From: Actinomycetota bacterium
GTDB taxonomy: Bacteria; Actinomycetota; Actinomycetes; Actinomycetales; Microbacteriaceae
Length of the DNA stretch: 64,000 nucleotides
Direction of reading: 5' to 3'
Assembly: GCA_947449765.1 (NCBI GenBank)
Contig: CANFSP010000004.1
Coordinates: 124,001-188,000 of the forward strand
In this document: positions 53,996 through 61,139 of the stretch, in pieces
How positions within the stretch are numbered: position 1 is the stretch's first letter
Layout of the letters: each line of letters opens with the position of its first letter
Notes under the pieces: model-generated
The model's database searches: none
Told to the model about the DNA's origin: nothing
The model's input: the letters and a program-made list of their open reading frames with translations, nothing else
Made by a program: the position numbers and the translations under genes

Positions 53996-54766
53996 CTAAC
54001 CGTTTTTGGCGAACTCGATGAGGTGTTCGATGTGAAAGTTCGAAAGACGAGCCTGCATCTCGGAGACACCATCGATTTGTGTCGTGGGCAGGTGTTGACC
54101 CGCGTTCCACACGGACATGCCCAAAATCGACCAGGCAATCGATCCGGTGAGCTCCATGATGTGGGGGTCGGTGGCCAGCCCTTCACGTTGAACATTCCCG
54201 CGTGAGAGTTGGTACAACCCGACCTCACCATTGCGCACATCAAGCACGAGCGAGAAGAGGCGACCGATGTTGAGCTCTGCCAGTTGGGTGAAGTCTTCGC
54301 GATACTTCTCATCAATGACTCGAGTTACTTCACCCGACGCCGTGGGGTAATCCAGAATGGCGCTCATGCCGTTGTAGCGGCGCGACCAGGAAACATTTTC
54401 GGTCAACCAGGCGCGCAGACGGTCATCCGGACGGGAGGGTGCATTGTTCGCCGCTTTCCAGAGCGCGTCAATGTAGAGCGAATACCAGAGCACCGCCGCT
54501 TCGGCGATGAGCTCATCCCGGCTGCCAAAATGGTGATTGATGAGGCTATAACTCACGTCGAGAGCGTCGCACACCAGTTTGACATTGAAGGTGGCTGCTC
54601 CGACCCGGCCAACATCGTCGAGTGTGACCAGGATGATCTTCTCGCGCATTGAGGGATTGGGGTTGTTCCCGAACTGAAGCCAAAACTTTTCGTCAAGCAC
54701 GCGATCTGAAGGAACCTGAAAATCGACAGCGTTGACCCGCGATCGCGTGGTGTCGCGCCAGACCAT
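53996..54766 (-). CDS. TetR-family transcriptional regulator
   Basis: A 256-residue protein. The HTH region (about residues 42-82) includes VGRVGAATFNVKLVCDALDVSYSLINHHFGSRDELI, whose SLINHHFGSR matches the TetR recognition helix (usual x-x-Y-Y-H-F-x-S/N-K/R-E). A 40-residue N-terminal extension precedes it, and the C-terminal domain (after about 90) would bind a ligand. A palindrome overlapping its -10 suggests autorepression. Thioesterase genes flank it, so an acyl-CoA-type ligand is possible but not shown. Confidence 0.85.
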   Translation of the reverse strand: MVWRDTTRSRVNAVDFQVPSDRVLDEKFWLQFGNNPNPSMREKIILVTLDDVGRVGAATFNVKLVCDALDVSYSLINHHFGSRDELIAEAAVLWYSLYIDALWKAANNAPSRPDDRLRAWLTENVSWSRRYNGMSAILDYPTASGEVTRVIDEKYREDFTQLAELNIGRLFSLVLDVRNGEVGLYQLSRGNVQREGLATDPHIMELTGSIAWSILGMSVWNAGQHLPTTQIDGVSEMQARLSNFHIEHLIEFAKNG

Positions 54767-54780
54767 GAAGACTCCTCGAA

Positions 54781-54801
54781 ACTGAATTCCTCTTCAGTCT
54801 A
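54781..54801. promoter_or_regulatory. Operator-like palindrome and -10 of the TetR gene
   Basis: ACTGAA and TTCAGT, perfect six-base arms around six bases (54781-54798). TAGACT on the minus strand (54796-54801) overlaps the distal arm as the likely -10. A GAGGAG ribosome-binding site follows before the ATG at 54766. The arrangement predicts autorepression. Confidence 0.55.
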
Positions 54802-54802
54802 G

Positions 54803-54828
54803 CGATAAGGGGTTTCACCCTGTTATCG
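54803..54828 (-). terminator. Hairpin at the end of the hotdog thioesterase gene
   Basis: CGATAA/TTATCG and an inner GGG/CCC form an interrupted stem that includes the stop codon of the thioesterase gene. It lies just upstream of the TetR promoter and may insulate it. Confidence 0.45.
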
Positions 54829-55314
54829 GCGATGCTCCAGCGGTGCGTCCACAAAATCAGAGAGATACGTCCGCTCGTCATCCGTAAGTCGTCGTGGCCG
54901 TGAACTCGCGACATCGACGAGGACCATGACCGTGGTTGCTCGCGCATACATGAGTCGTGGTTCGGCGCCTACTGGCGAGAAAATTTCGTAGCACACATCA
55001 ACACTGGCCCCGCCGATGCGACCAATCCACAGCTCGACGTCGAGGGGATCGCGCAAGTGTGGAATGGGAAGCAAATACTCAACCTCTTGACGGGCAATGA
55101 GCGTGTACGTTTCGGCAGATGCACCACCCGAGAACGGTGCCGATTGCGTGGACTCTCCCACACCCGCGTTGTCGCCAAAGGAACTCGGGTTCGGGTCATC
55201 CCACAGCGCCAGGATGCGAGCCTCTTCGAGGAGCGTCAGCATCGTGGCGTTATTGACATGCCCGTATGCGTCGAGGTCTGACCAGCGCACCGGGACCGGA
55301 ATGTGCAGGCGCAT
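54823..55314 (-). CDS. Single-hotdog acyl-CoA thioesterase (4HBT family)
   Basis: A 163-residue protein. RWSDLDAYGHVNNATMLTLLEEARI is the diagnostic 4-hydroxybenzoyl-CoA thioesterase-type motif with the catalytic Asp. A Ser/Gly-rich insertion (about 45-70) interrupts the next strands, and VEYLLPIPHLRDPLDVELWI continues the fold. The substrate is unknown. It begins immediately after ettA on the same strand. Confidence 0.92.
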   Translation of the reverse strand: MRLHIPVPVRWSDLDAYGHVNNATMLTLLEEARILALWDDPNPSSFGDNAGVGESTQSAPFSGGASAETYTLIARQEVEYLLPIPHLRDPLDVELWIGRIGGASVDVCYEIFSPVGAEPRLMYARATTVMVLVDVASSRPRRLTDDERTYLSDFVDAPLEHRR

Positions 55315-55315
55315 G

Positions 55316-56998
55316 CTAGTCCCGTGTCAACTTACGGTAGGTGGAGCGGTGCGGATTTGCCGCGTCCGGCCCGAGTCGCTCAATTTTGTTTGCTTCGTAG
55401 GCTTCAAAGTTTCCCTCGAACCAGTGCCAGTAGCCCGGTTTCTCCTCGGTGCCTTCATAGGCAAGGATGTGCGTGGCGATTCGGTCCAAGAACCACCTGT
55501 CGTGCGTAATCACCACGGCACAACCGGGGAATTCAAGGAGCGCATTCTCCAGGCTGGACAGTGTCTCAACGTCAAGGTCGTTGGTCGGTTCGTCGAGAAG
55601 CAATAGGTTGCCACCCTGCTTGAGGGTGAGAGCAAGATTGAGTCGGTTGCGCTCACCGCCCGAAAGCACGCCGGCAGGTTTTTGCTGATCCGGACCTTTG
55701 AATCCGAACGTCGAGACGTAGGCGCGACTGGGGATCTCCGTGTTTCCCACCTGGATGAAGTCCAAACCGTCCGACACGACTTCCCACAGGGTCTTTTTGG
55801 GATCAATTCCCGATCGCCCCTGGTCGACATAGGAAACCTTGACGGTCTCTCCGATTTTGACGGCACCGCTGGATGCTTCTTCAAAACCGACGACGGTTTT
55901 GAAGAGGGTGGACTTTCCAACACCGTTTGGACCGATGACGCCCACGATTCCATTGCGGGGCAAGGTGAAGGAGAGATCTTCAATGAGGACGCGGTCGCCG
56001 AATTTCTTTGTGAGTTTCTCGACCTCGAGAACCACACCACCGAGCCGAGGTCCGGCTGGAATCTGGATCTCCTCGAAATCGAGCTTGCGGGTGCGCTCGG
56101 CTTCTGCAGCCATCTCCTCGTAGCGACCCAATCGCGCCTTGGACTTTGCTTGCCGTCCTTTGGCGTTACTGCGCACCCAATCCAGCTCTTCAGCGAGTCG
56201 CTTGGCAAGCTTGGCGTCTTTCTTGCCCTGCACCTCAAGGCGTTCGGCTTTCTTCTCGAGGTAGGTCGAGTAATTGCCTTCGTACGGATAGAGGTGACCG
56301 CGATCCACCTCCGCAATCCACTGGGCGACGTGATCGAGGAAGTAGCGATCGTGGGTAACCGCGAGCACAGCGCCGGGATACTTGGCCAAGTGTTGCTCGA
56401 GCCACAGCACACTCTCGGCATCCAAGTGGTTGGTGGGCTCGTCAAGGAGCAATAGATCGGGCTTTTGTAACAAGAGCTTGCACAACGCAACGCGACGCTT
56501 TTCACCACCGGACAGAACGGAAATGGCCGAGTCAGAGGGTGGGCACCGAAGGGCATCCATTGCTTGTTCTAGTTGTGAATCGAGGTCCCACGCATCTGCG
56601 GCATCAATCTCGCTCTGCAGATGTCCCATTTCTTCAAGGAGGGCATCGAAGTCGGCATCAGGATCAGCCATCGCAGCCGAGATGTCGTTAAATCGGTCAA
56701 TCTTCGACTTGATTTCGCCGACACCCTCTTGAACATTTTCGAGAACCGTTTTGGTTTCGTCGAGCTCGGGCTCCTGCATGAGGATTCCCACGGAATAACC
56801 CGGTGTCAGTTTGGCTTCACCGTTACTGGGCGTGTCCAATCCAGCCATGATCTTGAGAATGGTTGATTTACCCGCACCGTTCGGACCGACCACACCAATC
56901 TTTGCTCCGGGGAAAAACGACATGGTCACATCGTCGAGGATGACCTTGTCGCCAACCGCTTTGCGAGCACGAACCATGGTGTAGATAAATTCAGCCAT
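55316..56998 (-). CDS. ettA: Energy-dependent translational throttle protein EttA
   Basis: A 560-residue ABC-F protein with two ABC domains. The first has GPNGAGKSTILK and the signature LSGGEKRRVALCK. The interdomain linker (about residues 240-310) is Lys/Arg/Glu rich. The second has GPNGVGKSTLF and LSGGERNRLNLA, with LLLLDEPTNDLDVET as Walker B. The length and arm match EttA, which gates the first peptide bond according to the ATP/ADP ratio, rather than an antibiotic-resistance ABC-F. TAGGCT lies six bases before the ATG. Confidence 0.95.
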   Translation of the reverse strand: MAEFIYTMVRARKAVGDKVILDDVTMSFFPGAKIGVVGPNGAGKSTILKIMAGLDTPSNGEAKLTPGYSVGILMQEPELDETKTVLENVQEGVGEIKSKIDRFNDISAAMADPDADFDALLEEMGHLQSEIDAADAWDLDSQLEQAMDALRCPPSDSAISVLSGGEKRRVALCKLLLQKPDLLLLDEPTNHLDAESVLWLEQHLAKYPGAVLAVTHDRYFLDHVAQWIAEVDRGHLYPYEGNYSTYLEKKAERLEVQGKKDAKLAKRLAEELDWVRSNAKGRQAKSKARLGRYEEMAAEAERTRKLDFEEIQIPAGPRLGGVVLEVEKLTKKFGDRVLIEDLSFTLPRNGIVGVIGPNGVGKSTLFKTVVGFEEASSGAVKIGETVKVSYVDQGRSGIDPKKTLWEVVSDGLDFIQVGNTEIPSRAYVSTFGFKGPDQQKPAGVLSGGERNRLNLALTLKQGGNLLLLDEPTNDLDVETLSSLENALLEFPGCAVVITHDRWFLDRIATHILAYEGTEEKPGYWHWFEGNFEAYEANKIERLGPDAANPHRSTYRKLTRD

Positions 56999-57004
56999 GG
57001 TCTT

Positions 57005-57010
57005 AGCCTA
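57005..57010 (-). promoter_or_regulatory. -10 element of ettA (leaderless type)
   Basis: TAGGCT on the minus strand, six bases before the ettA ATG; no Shine-Dalgarno is present. Confidence 0.5.
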
Positions 57011-57016
57011 GGAGAT

Positions 57017-57475
57017 TTAGTAGTTGTTGATATTCCGGCCAAGGAGGCAACCACCGGATGCGAGTCGCGGTTGCAGACTAGTCACGACTGAGCCAGATGC
57101 CTCGCCATATTGCGCGATGAGACACTGTCCGGCCATCTCTATCGACACGGTGGTGCTGTCGGCTTTCATTCCGGCTGCCGTGCTGGGGTCGCTGTACTGC
57201 GCCCCTTCCGACGGGAATCCTGCGGCAAAGAGTTGCTCGAGCATCCACTTGGTGTCGGCGTGAAGTCCCTGCGCAGCGACGCCCTGTTCGACGAAATACT
57301 TGAACGCCTTGGCGTTTGCGCTTGCACCGGCTTGAGGCGCCACGGTCGGAGCAACCGTTGGTCGCTGGGAATGAGTTGGGGTCGGCACTGGCATTGACCC
57401 CGAGCACGCTGCCAGAAGTGAGGCGCTGAGCGTGACTACGGCGAGAATGCTGACGACTCGACCGGTGTGTTGCAC
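57017..57475 (-). CDS. Putative lipoprotein (possibly DUF6993)
   Basis: A 152-residue secreted protein. A signal peptide ends in the lipobox LLAAC (Cys at about residue 23), followed by a Pro/Thr-rich linker (about 27-50). The globular part (about 55-150) has two cysteines (QCLIAQY and GGCLLG) that may form a disulfide. It resembles short lipoproteins of Microbacteriaceae (DUF6993-like, from memory). A GGGAGG ribosome-binding site precedes the GTG at 57475. Confidence 0.8.
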   Translation of the reverse strand: MQHTGRVVSILAVVTLSASLLAACSGSMPVPTPTHSQRPTVAPTVAPQAGASANAKAFKYFVEQGVAAQGLHADTKWMLEQLFAAGFPSEGAQYSDPSTAAGMKADSTTVSIEMAGQCLIAQYGEASGSVVTSLQPRLASGGCLLGRNINNY

Positions 57476-57516
57476 AGCGCCTCCCTGTTGGACTTATTTC
57501 ACAATCGCGTTTGAGT

Positions 57517-57972
57517 CTACGATGCCGCCGGCCACTCATCCTGACTGGATGCTGTACCTCCACTCGCCGTAACCTCGTGCTCTCCGTCATCATCGCCCGG
57601 ATGCGTTCCCGGTGTCGCAATGACCCGTGTAAATACCGAGGTGCCCCAGGTCAAGTCGTGACCGAGCGAATCGGCTTCAATTTCGACGGTCGTGCCGGAG
57701 CGATCGGTGTTTTCCCAGTCCCGAATTCGCAACCGACCCGAAACCATGACTCGATCACCCTTGACAAGAGATTCCGCGGAGTTTGTGGCGAGGGCTCGAA
57801 AAGCAGAGACGGTGTACCAGTTTGTGTCGGCATCGATCCACTTTTGTTGACTCCGATCAAATCGGCGCTGGCTCGACGCGAGACGAAAACTCGTGATGGC
57901 CAGGCCCTCACTTGTGGTCAGGTGTCGTGGGGTGGTGGCTACGAGCCCGGTCACGGAAATGCTGTCAGACAT
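57517..57972 (-). CDS. ssb: Single-stranded DNA-binding protein, accessory type
   Basis: A 151-residue OB-fold protein. SISVTGLVATTPRHL, ITSFRLASSQRRFD, NWYTVSAFRALATNSAESLVKGDRVMVSGRLRIRDW and SGTTVEIEADSLGHDL follow the SSB pattern. The C-terminus ends DEWPAAS rather than the canonical DDDIPF tip, so recruitment of partner proteins may differ. This suggests an accessory SSB, with the main ssb elsewhere. A GAGGAGA ribosome-binding site precedes the ATG. Confidence 0.9.
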   Translation of the reverse strand: MSDSISVTGLVATTPRHLTTSEGLAITSFRLASSQRRFDRSQQKWIDADTNWYTVSAFRALATNSAESLVKGDRVMVSGRLRIRDWENTDRSGTTVEIEADSLGHDLTWGTSVFTRVIATPGTHPGDDDGEHEVTASGGTASSQDEWPAAS

Positions 57973-58115
57973 GATGTCTCCTCACTTGTTAGGTGGGGAT
58001 ACCGTAGGGATGTTTCGACCTAACAGTCCGCTCGAGATGAGCAACTGTGGACAATGACGCGTGAACACTCAGCTGTGTACATCCCACGTGCACGATTGCC
58101 TGTCATCTCGATACG

Positions 58116-58180
58116 ACGCGGCGATGTGACGCGTCAATGCGACGCGACGATGTGACGCGGCGATGTGACGCGGCAATGAC
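58116..58180. repeat. 13-bp tandem repeat between ssb and msrA
   Basis: Five consecutive 13-bp units start at 58116, 58129, 58142, 58155 and 58168. Each begins GACGCG and ends in a CGATGT- or CAATGN-type sequence. The array lies in the 217-bp gap downstream of msrA and upstream of ssb, ten bases after the msrA stop. The remainder of the gap shows no gene. Confidence 0.8.
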
Positions 58181-58189
58181 GCCTCTCCG

Positions 58190-58711
58190 CTATCGAATGT
58201 AGGACACGAACGACTTGCGGACCTTAACCACCTTGGGAACGGCAACTGCCATGCAATAACCCTGTCCGGGATTCTTGGCGAAGAAGTCTTGGTGATACTC
58301 CTCGGCGCGGTAAAAAGTAGTGGCCGGCTCAAGCGTGGTCACGATGCCGCCGCCCCAGATTTCTGACGCTCGCTCGATAGCTGAGGCGAACACGTCCCGT
58401 TCCGCGTCGTCGCGGTAAAACATCGCGGAACGATACTGGGTACCGACATCGGCTCCCTGACGATTGAGCTGGGTCGGGTCGTGGAGGGTGAAAAACACAT
58501 CGAGGACGACGGTGAGCGGCAGCACATCCTCGTCAAAAATCACTTCGACCGCTTCAGCGTGATCCGTGAGTCCGGTGCACACCTGCTCATATGTTGGGTT
58601 TTCGGTTGCCCCACCGATGTATCCACTCACGACATCGTTCACACCTCGAAGTGACCGATAGACCGCGTCCAAACACCAAAAACACCCACCTGCAAGAATC
58701 ACCGAAGCCAT
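58190..58711 (-). CDS. msrA: Peptide-methionine (S)-S-oxide reductase
   Basis: A 173-residue MsrA. The active-site motif is LAGGCFWCLDAVYRSLRGV (catalytic Cys at residue 10). GYIGGATENPTYEQVCTGLTDHAEAVEV and YRSAMFYRDD and AEEYHQDFFAKNPGQGYC complete the family pattern. It repairs oxidised methionine. TATGCT lies six bases before the ATG, another leaderless-type start. Confidence 0.97.
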   Translation of the reverse strand: MASVILAGGCFWCLDAVYRSLRGVNDVVSGYIGGATENPTYEQVCTGLTDHAEAVEVIFDEDVLPLTVVLDVFFTLHDPTQLNRQGADVGTQYRSAMFYRDDAERDVFASAIERASEIWGGGIVTTLEPATTFYRAEEYHQDFFAKNPGQGYCMAVAVPKVVKVRKSFVSYIR

Positions 58712-58717
58712 GCGACC

Positions 58718-58723
58718 AGCATA
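58718..58723 (-). promoter_or_regulatory. -10 element of msrA (leaderless type)
   Basis: TATGCT on the minus strand, six bases before the msrA ATG. Confidence 0.5.
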
Positions 58724-58843
58724 CGCAGGCGTCCCCGCTCGACGAACTCAGAACGTGGTTCGCTACACCTGAACGCTGGCTCGCGAGGTGGCGCGACTTT
58801 CGTTTTAATGTGTCAACCTCCCCCAGTTTCGATAAACGAGTTC

Positions 58844-58849
58844 TAGACT
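58844..58849 (+). promoter_or_regulatory. -10 element of the PGQ-rich membrane protein gene
   Basis: TAGACT followed by six bases and the ATG at 58856. Confidence 0.5.
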
Positions 58850-58855
58850 TGACGC

Positions 58856-59395
58856 ATGCAGTGGGTAAACGCCTTCATGGACTGGGTTAACGATCCGATC
58901 AATTTCGGGGCTGTTCTTCTCGCACTAGTGGACTTTGTGGTCTTCCTCATCGTCACGATTTCGTTGGGAGCAGGCCTTTCGAAGCTTCGAAGGCAAGTTC
59001 GAGAGACGCACGAAGAACTCATGATTCAGGTGCAGATGCTCTCTCGAGCGCAAAACGCGCGCGACAATGGCGCGAATAGAGGACAAGGACAGGCTTATCC
59101 CACTGGCGGAGCTGCCCCACGGTCTACACAGCAGCCCGGCTACCCCGGCCAGCCCGGACAACCCGGTTATGGTCAACCCGGACAAGGTAATTATCCGCAG
59201 CCCGGCGCGTACCCGACAGGTGCAGCCTTCGGACAGGCGGGACAACCAGGATTCGTTCCGGGTGGCAATTACGCTCCCCCGGGTGCGTACCCCACGGGAG
59301 CACAACCCGGGTACCAGCAGACTCAGCCCGTCCCTCCCGGAGCAGTCGCGCAAGCCCGCTATTCCTCAATGGATAACGATCCGCTCAACCAGTAG
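58856..59395 (+). CDS. Membrane protein with a Pro/Gly/Gln/Tyr-rich tail
   Basis: A 179-residue protein. One transmembrane helix (about residues 18-42, AVLLALVDFVVFLIVTISLG) is followed by a short coiled coil (about 43-68). The long tail (about 75-170) is rich in Pro, Gly, Gln and Tyr, with repeats such as PGQPGQPGYGQPGQ and PGAYPTGA. The tail is probably disordered and may phase-separate or interact with other proteins. No family is recognised. It precedes the KhtT/KhtU-like pair. Confidence 0.82.
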   Translation: MQWVNAFMDWVNDPINFGAVLLALVDFVVFLIVTISLGAGLSKLRRQVRETHEELMIQVQMLSRAQNARDNGANRGQGQAYPTGGAAPRSTQQPGYPGQPGQPGYGQPGQGNYPQPGAYPTGAAFGQAGQPGFVPGGNYAPPGAYPTGAQPGYQQTQPVPPGAVAQARYSSMDNDPLNQ

Positions 59396-59420
59396 TCGCG
59401 CATCCTCTCTCACACATTGG

Positions 59421-59426
59421 TAGCGT
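59421..59426 (+). promoter_or_regulatory. -10 element of the khtTU-like operon
   Basis: TAGCGT followed by six bases and the ATG at 59433. Confidence 0.5.
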
Positions 59427-59432
59427 GAGTGC

Positions 59433-59927
59433 ATGAGCGTTCGCGTCGAGCACATTGAGCTTCCCGGCATCGGGTTTCGGAATGACCTGGTAACCAAGTC
59501 GGGTCGACACATCGGCATCATCACCTATCGGGACGGTTCACGTGAGGTCGTTCTCTACGAACCGGACGACCCCGACACCGCGATTGAATCGGTTACCGTC
59601 ACACAACCCGAGGCAGATGCACTAGCCGAGCTTTTGGGCCAGACCACGCTCATCGGTCAGATCGAGGACCTTCACACGGGAACGATTGGTCTCTTCACGG
59701 AGCACCTGCTCATGCCCATCGACTCCCGCTATCTCGACAAGCCTCTGGGAGAAACCAAAGCACGGACTAAAACCGGTGTATCGATTGTCGCCATCCTTCG
59801 TGGGGAAGCAGTCATTCCCTCACCAACGCCGGATGAGGTGCTCATCACGGGCGACCGCCTCGTGGCAGTCGGAACCCGCGCCGGACTCGATGCGCTCGAA
59901 ACTCTCCTGCAAAAAAACAAGCTGTAG
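59433..59927 (+). CDS. KhtT-like regulatory subunit with RCK_C domain
   Basis: A 164-residue soluble protein. The N-terminal half (about 1-75) resembles KhtT; the C-terminal RCK_C/TrkA_C domain (about 85-160) has LGETKARTKTGVSIVAILRGEAVIPSPTPDEVLITGDRLVAVGTRAGLDAL. In the KhtTU system this subunit binds nucleotides and gates the antiporter. The next gene starts three bases after its stop codon, so the two are co-translated. Confidence 0.9.
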   Translation: MSVRVEHIELPGIGFRNDLVTKSGRHIGIITYRDGSREVVLYEPDDPDTAIESVTVTQPEADALAELLGQTTLIGQIEDLHTGTIGLFTEHLLMPIDSRYLDKPLGETKARTKTGVSIVAILRGEAVIPSPTPDEVLITGDRLVAVGTRAGLDALETLLQKNKL

Positions 59928-59930
59928 ATC

Positions 59931-61094
59931 ATGCACGACACCGTCGTCATCCTCATCGAAGTCGGTGGGCTGTTACTCCTGCTCGCCATTGTGGGGCGCA
60001 TCGCCATCAAGCTTGGGCAGTCGCCAATACCCTTCTACATGTCCGTCGGTCTGCTTTTCGGAACCGGCGGCTTTCTCAGTCTCGCGCTCAGCAAACCGTT
60101 CCTCGAAACCGGCTCAGAAATCGGAGTCGTTGTTCTTCTGCTCATGCTGGGGCTTGAGTACTCCCCCAAGGAGCTCGTCGGAAGTCTGAAGCGTTCCGCG
60201 CCCGTCGGGTTGATGGACGCCGCCTTCAACGCGATTCCCGGTGCCGCCTTTGGACTTCTGATGGGATGGGGTGCCATCGGTGCCCTCGTCATGGCCGGCG
60301 TCACCTGGGTTTCATCCTCCGGTGTCATCGCCAAACTGCTGACCGATCTCGGTCGACTCGGTAACCGCGAAACCCCCAGTGTGCTCTCGGTGCTGGTTAT
60401 GGAAGATCTCGCCATGGCCTTCTACCTGCCCATCCTCTCGGCCGTCGTCATTGGCGCCAGCATTTTGCAGGGATCGATTACCGTCGCGATAGCTGTTGCC
60501 GCCGTCGTGCTCATCCTCTTTCTGGCCTACCGATTTGGCACACGGCTATCACGGGTCTTCAATCCGAATCAACTGGAAACACTCGTCATCGGCGTGTTGG
60601 GGTTGAGCATGCTGGTCGCCGGACTTGCGGCGACGGTTAACGTCTCGAGCGCTATTGGCGCGTTTCTCGTCGGCATTGCACTGTCGGGCCAGGTTGCGCG
60701 TAATGCTCAGAAATATTTGGCTCCGGTCAGAGACGTGTTCGCAGCCATCTTCTTTGTCTTCTTCGGGCTAACCACAGATGCGCGGGAAATTCCTGCGGCA
60801 ATCCTGCCGGCTCTCGCCCTCGCAATCGTGACGGGCGCCACGAAGATCCTCACCGGATACTTGGCCGCCCGACGCGCAGGGATTGGTCGTGCCGGTCGCT
60901 GGCGTGCGGGACTCGTGCTCATCCCCCGCGGCGAGTTCTCCATCATCATTGCTGCACTCGCCGTTTCTCAAGGAGCTGATCCATTCATCGCGTCCGTCGC
61001 GGCGACCTACGTGCTCCTGACGGTGATTGGCGGCCCGCTGGTTGTGCGCCTGAGTGAGATTGCTCGACCGCGTAAGCGTGTCGCGAGGAGCTAG
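59931..61094 (+). CDS. KhtU-like potassium/proton antiporter (CPA2)
   Basis: A 387-residue membrane protein with about 12 helices. LLLAIVGRIAIKLGQSPIPFYMSVGLLFGTGG, LLLMLGLEYSPKEL and LSVLVMEDLAMAFYLPIL are the CPA2 motifs, with the ED pair in the ion-transport helix. No C-terminal TrkA-N domain is present; regulation is supplied by the preceding subunit. It likely exports potassium or other monovalent cations at high pH or salt. Confidence 0.92.
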   Translation: MHDTVVILIEVGGLLLLLAIVGRIAIKLGQSPIPFYMSVGLLFGTGGFLSLALSKPFLETGSEIGVVVLLLMLGLEYSPKELVGSLKRSAPVGLMDAAFNAIPGAAFGLLMGWGAIGALVMAGVTWVSSSGVIAKLLTDLGRLGNRETPSVLSVLVMEDLAMAFYLPILSAVVIGASILQGSITVAIAVAAVVLILFLAYRFGTRLSRVFNPNQLETLVIGVLGLSMLVAGLAATVNVSSAIGAFLVGIALSGQVARNAQKYLAPVRDVFAAIFFVFFGLTTDAREIPAAILPALALAIVTGATKILTGYLAARRAGIGRAGRWRAGLVLIPRGEFSIIIAALAVSQGADPFIASVAATYVLLTVIGGPLVVRLSEIARPRKRVARS

Positions 61095-61127
61095 TCGCGT
61101 TTTCGGGTGAACCGGTCTTGGACGGGC

Positions 61128-61133
61128 TACGCT
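61128..61133 (+). promoter_or_regulatory. -10 element of the DUF2207 gene (leaderless type)
   Basis: TACGCT followed by six bases and the ATG at 61140. Confidence 0.5.
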
Positions 61134-61139
61134 GACTCC

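Noticed and set aside
55316-56998. Antibiotic-resistance ABC-F protein
   Set aside because: Length, linker and motif order match EttA, a housekeeping translation factor.
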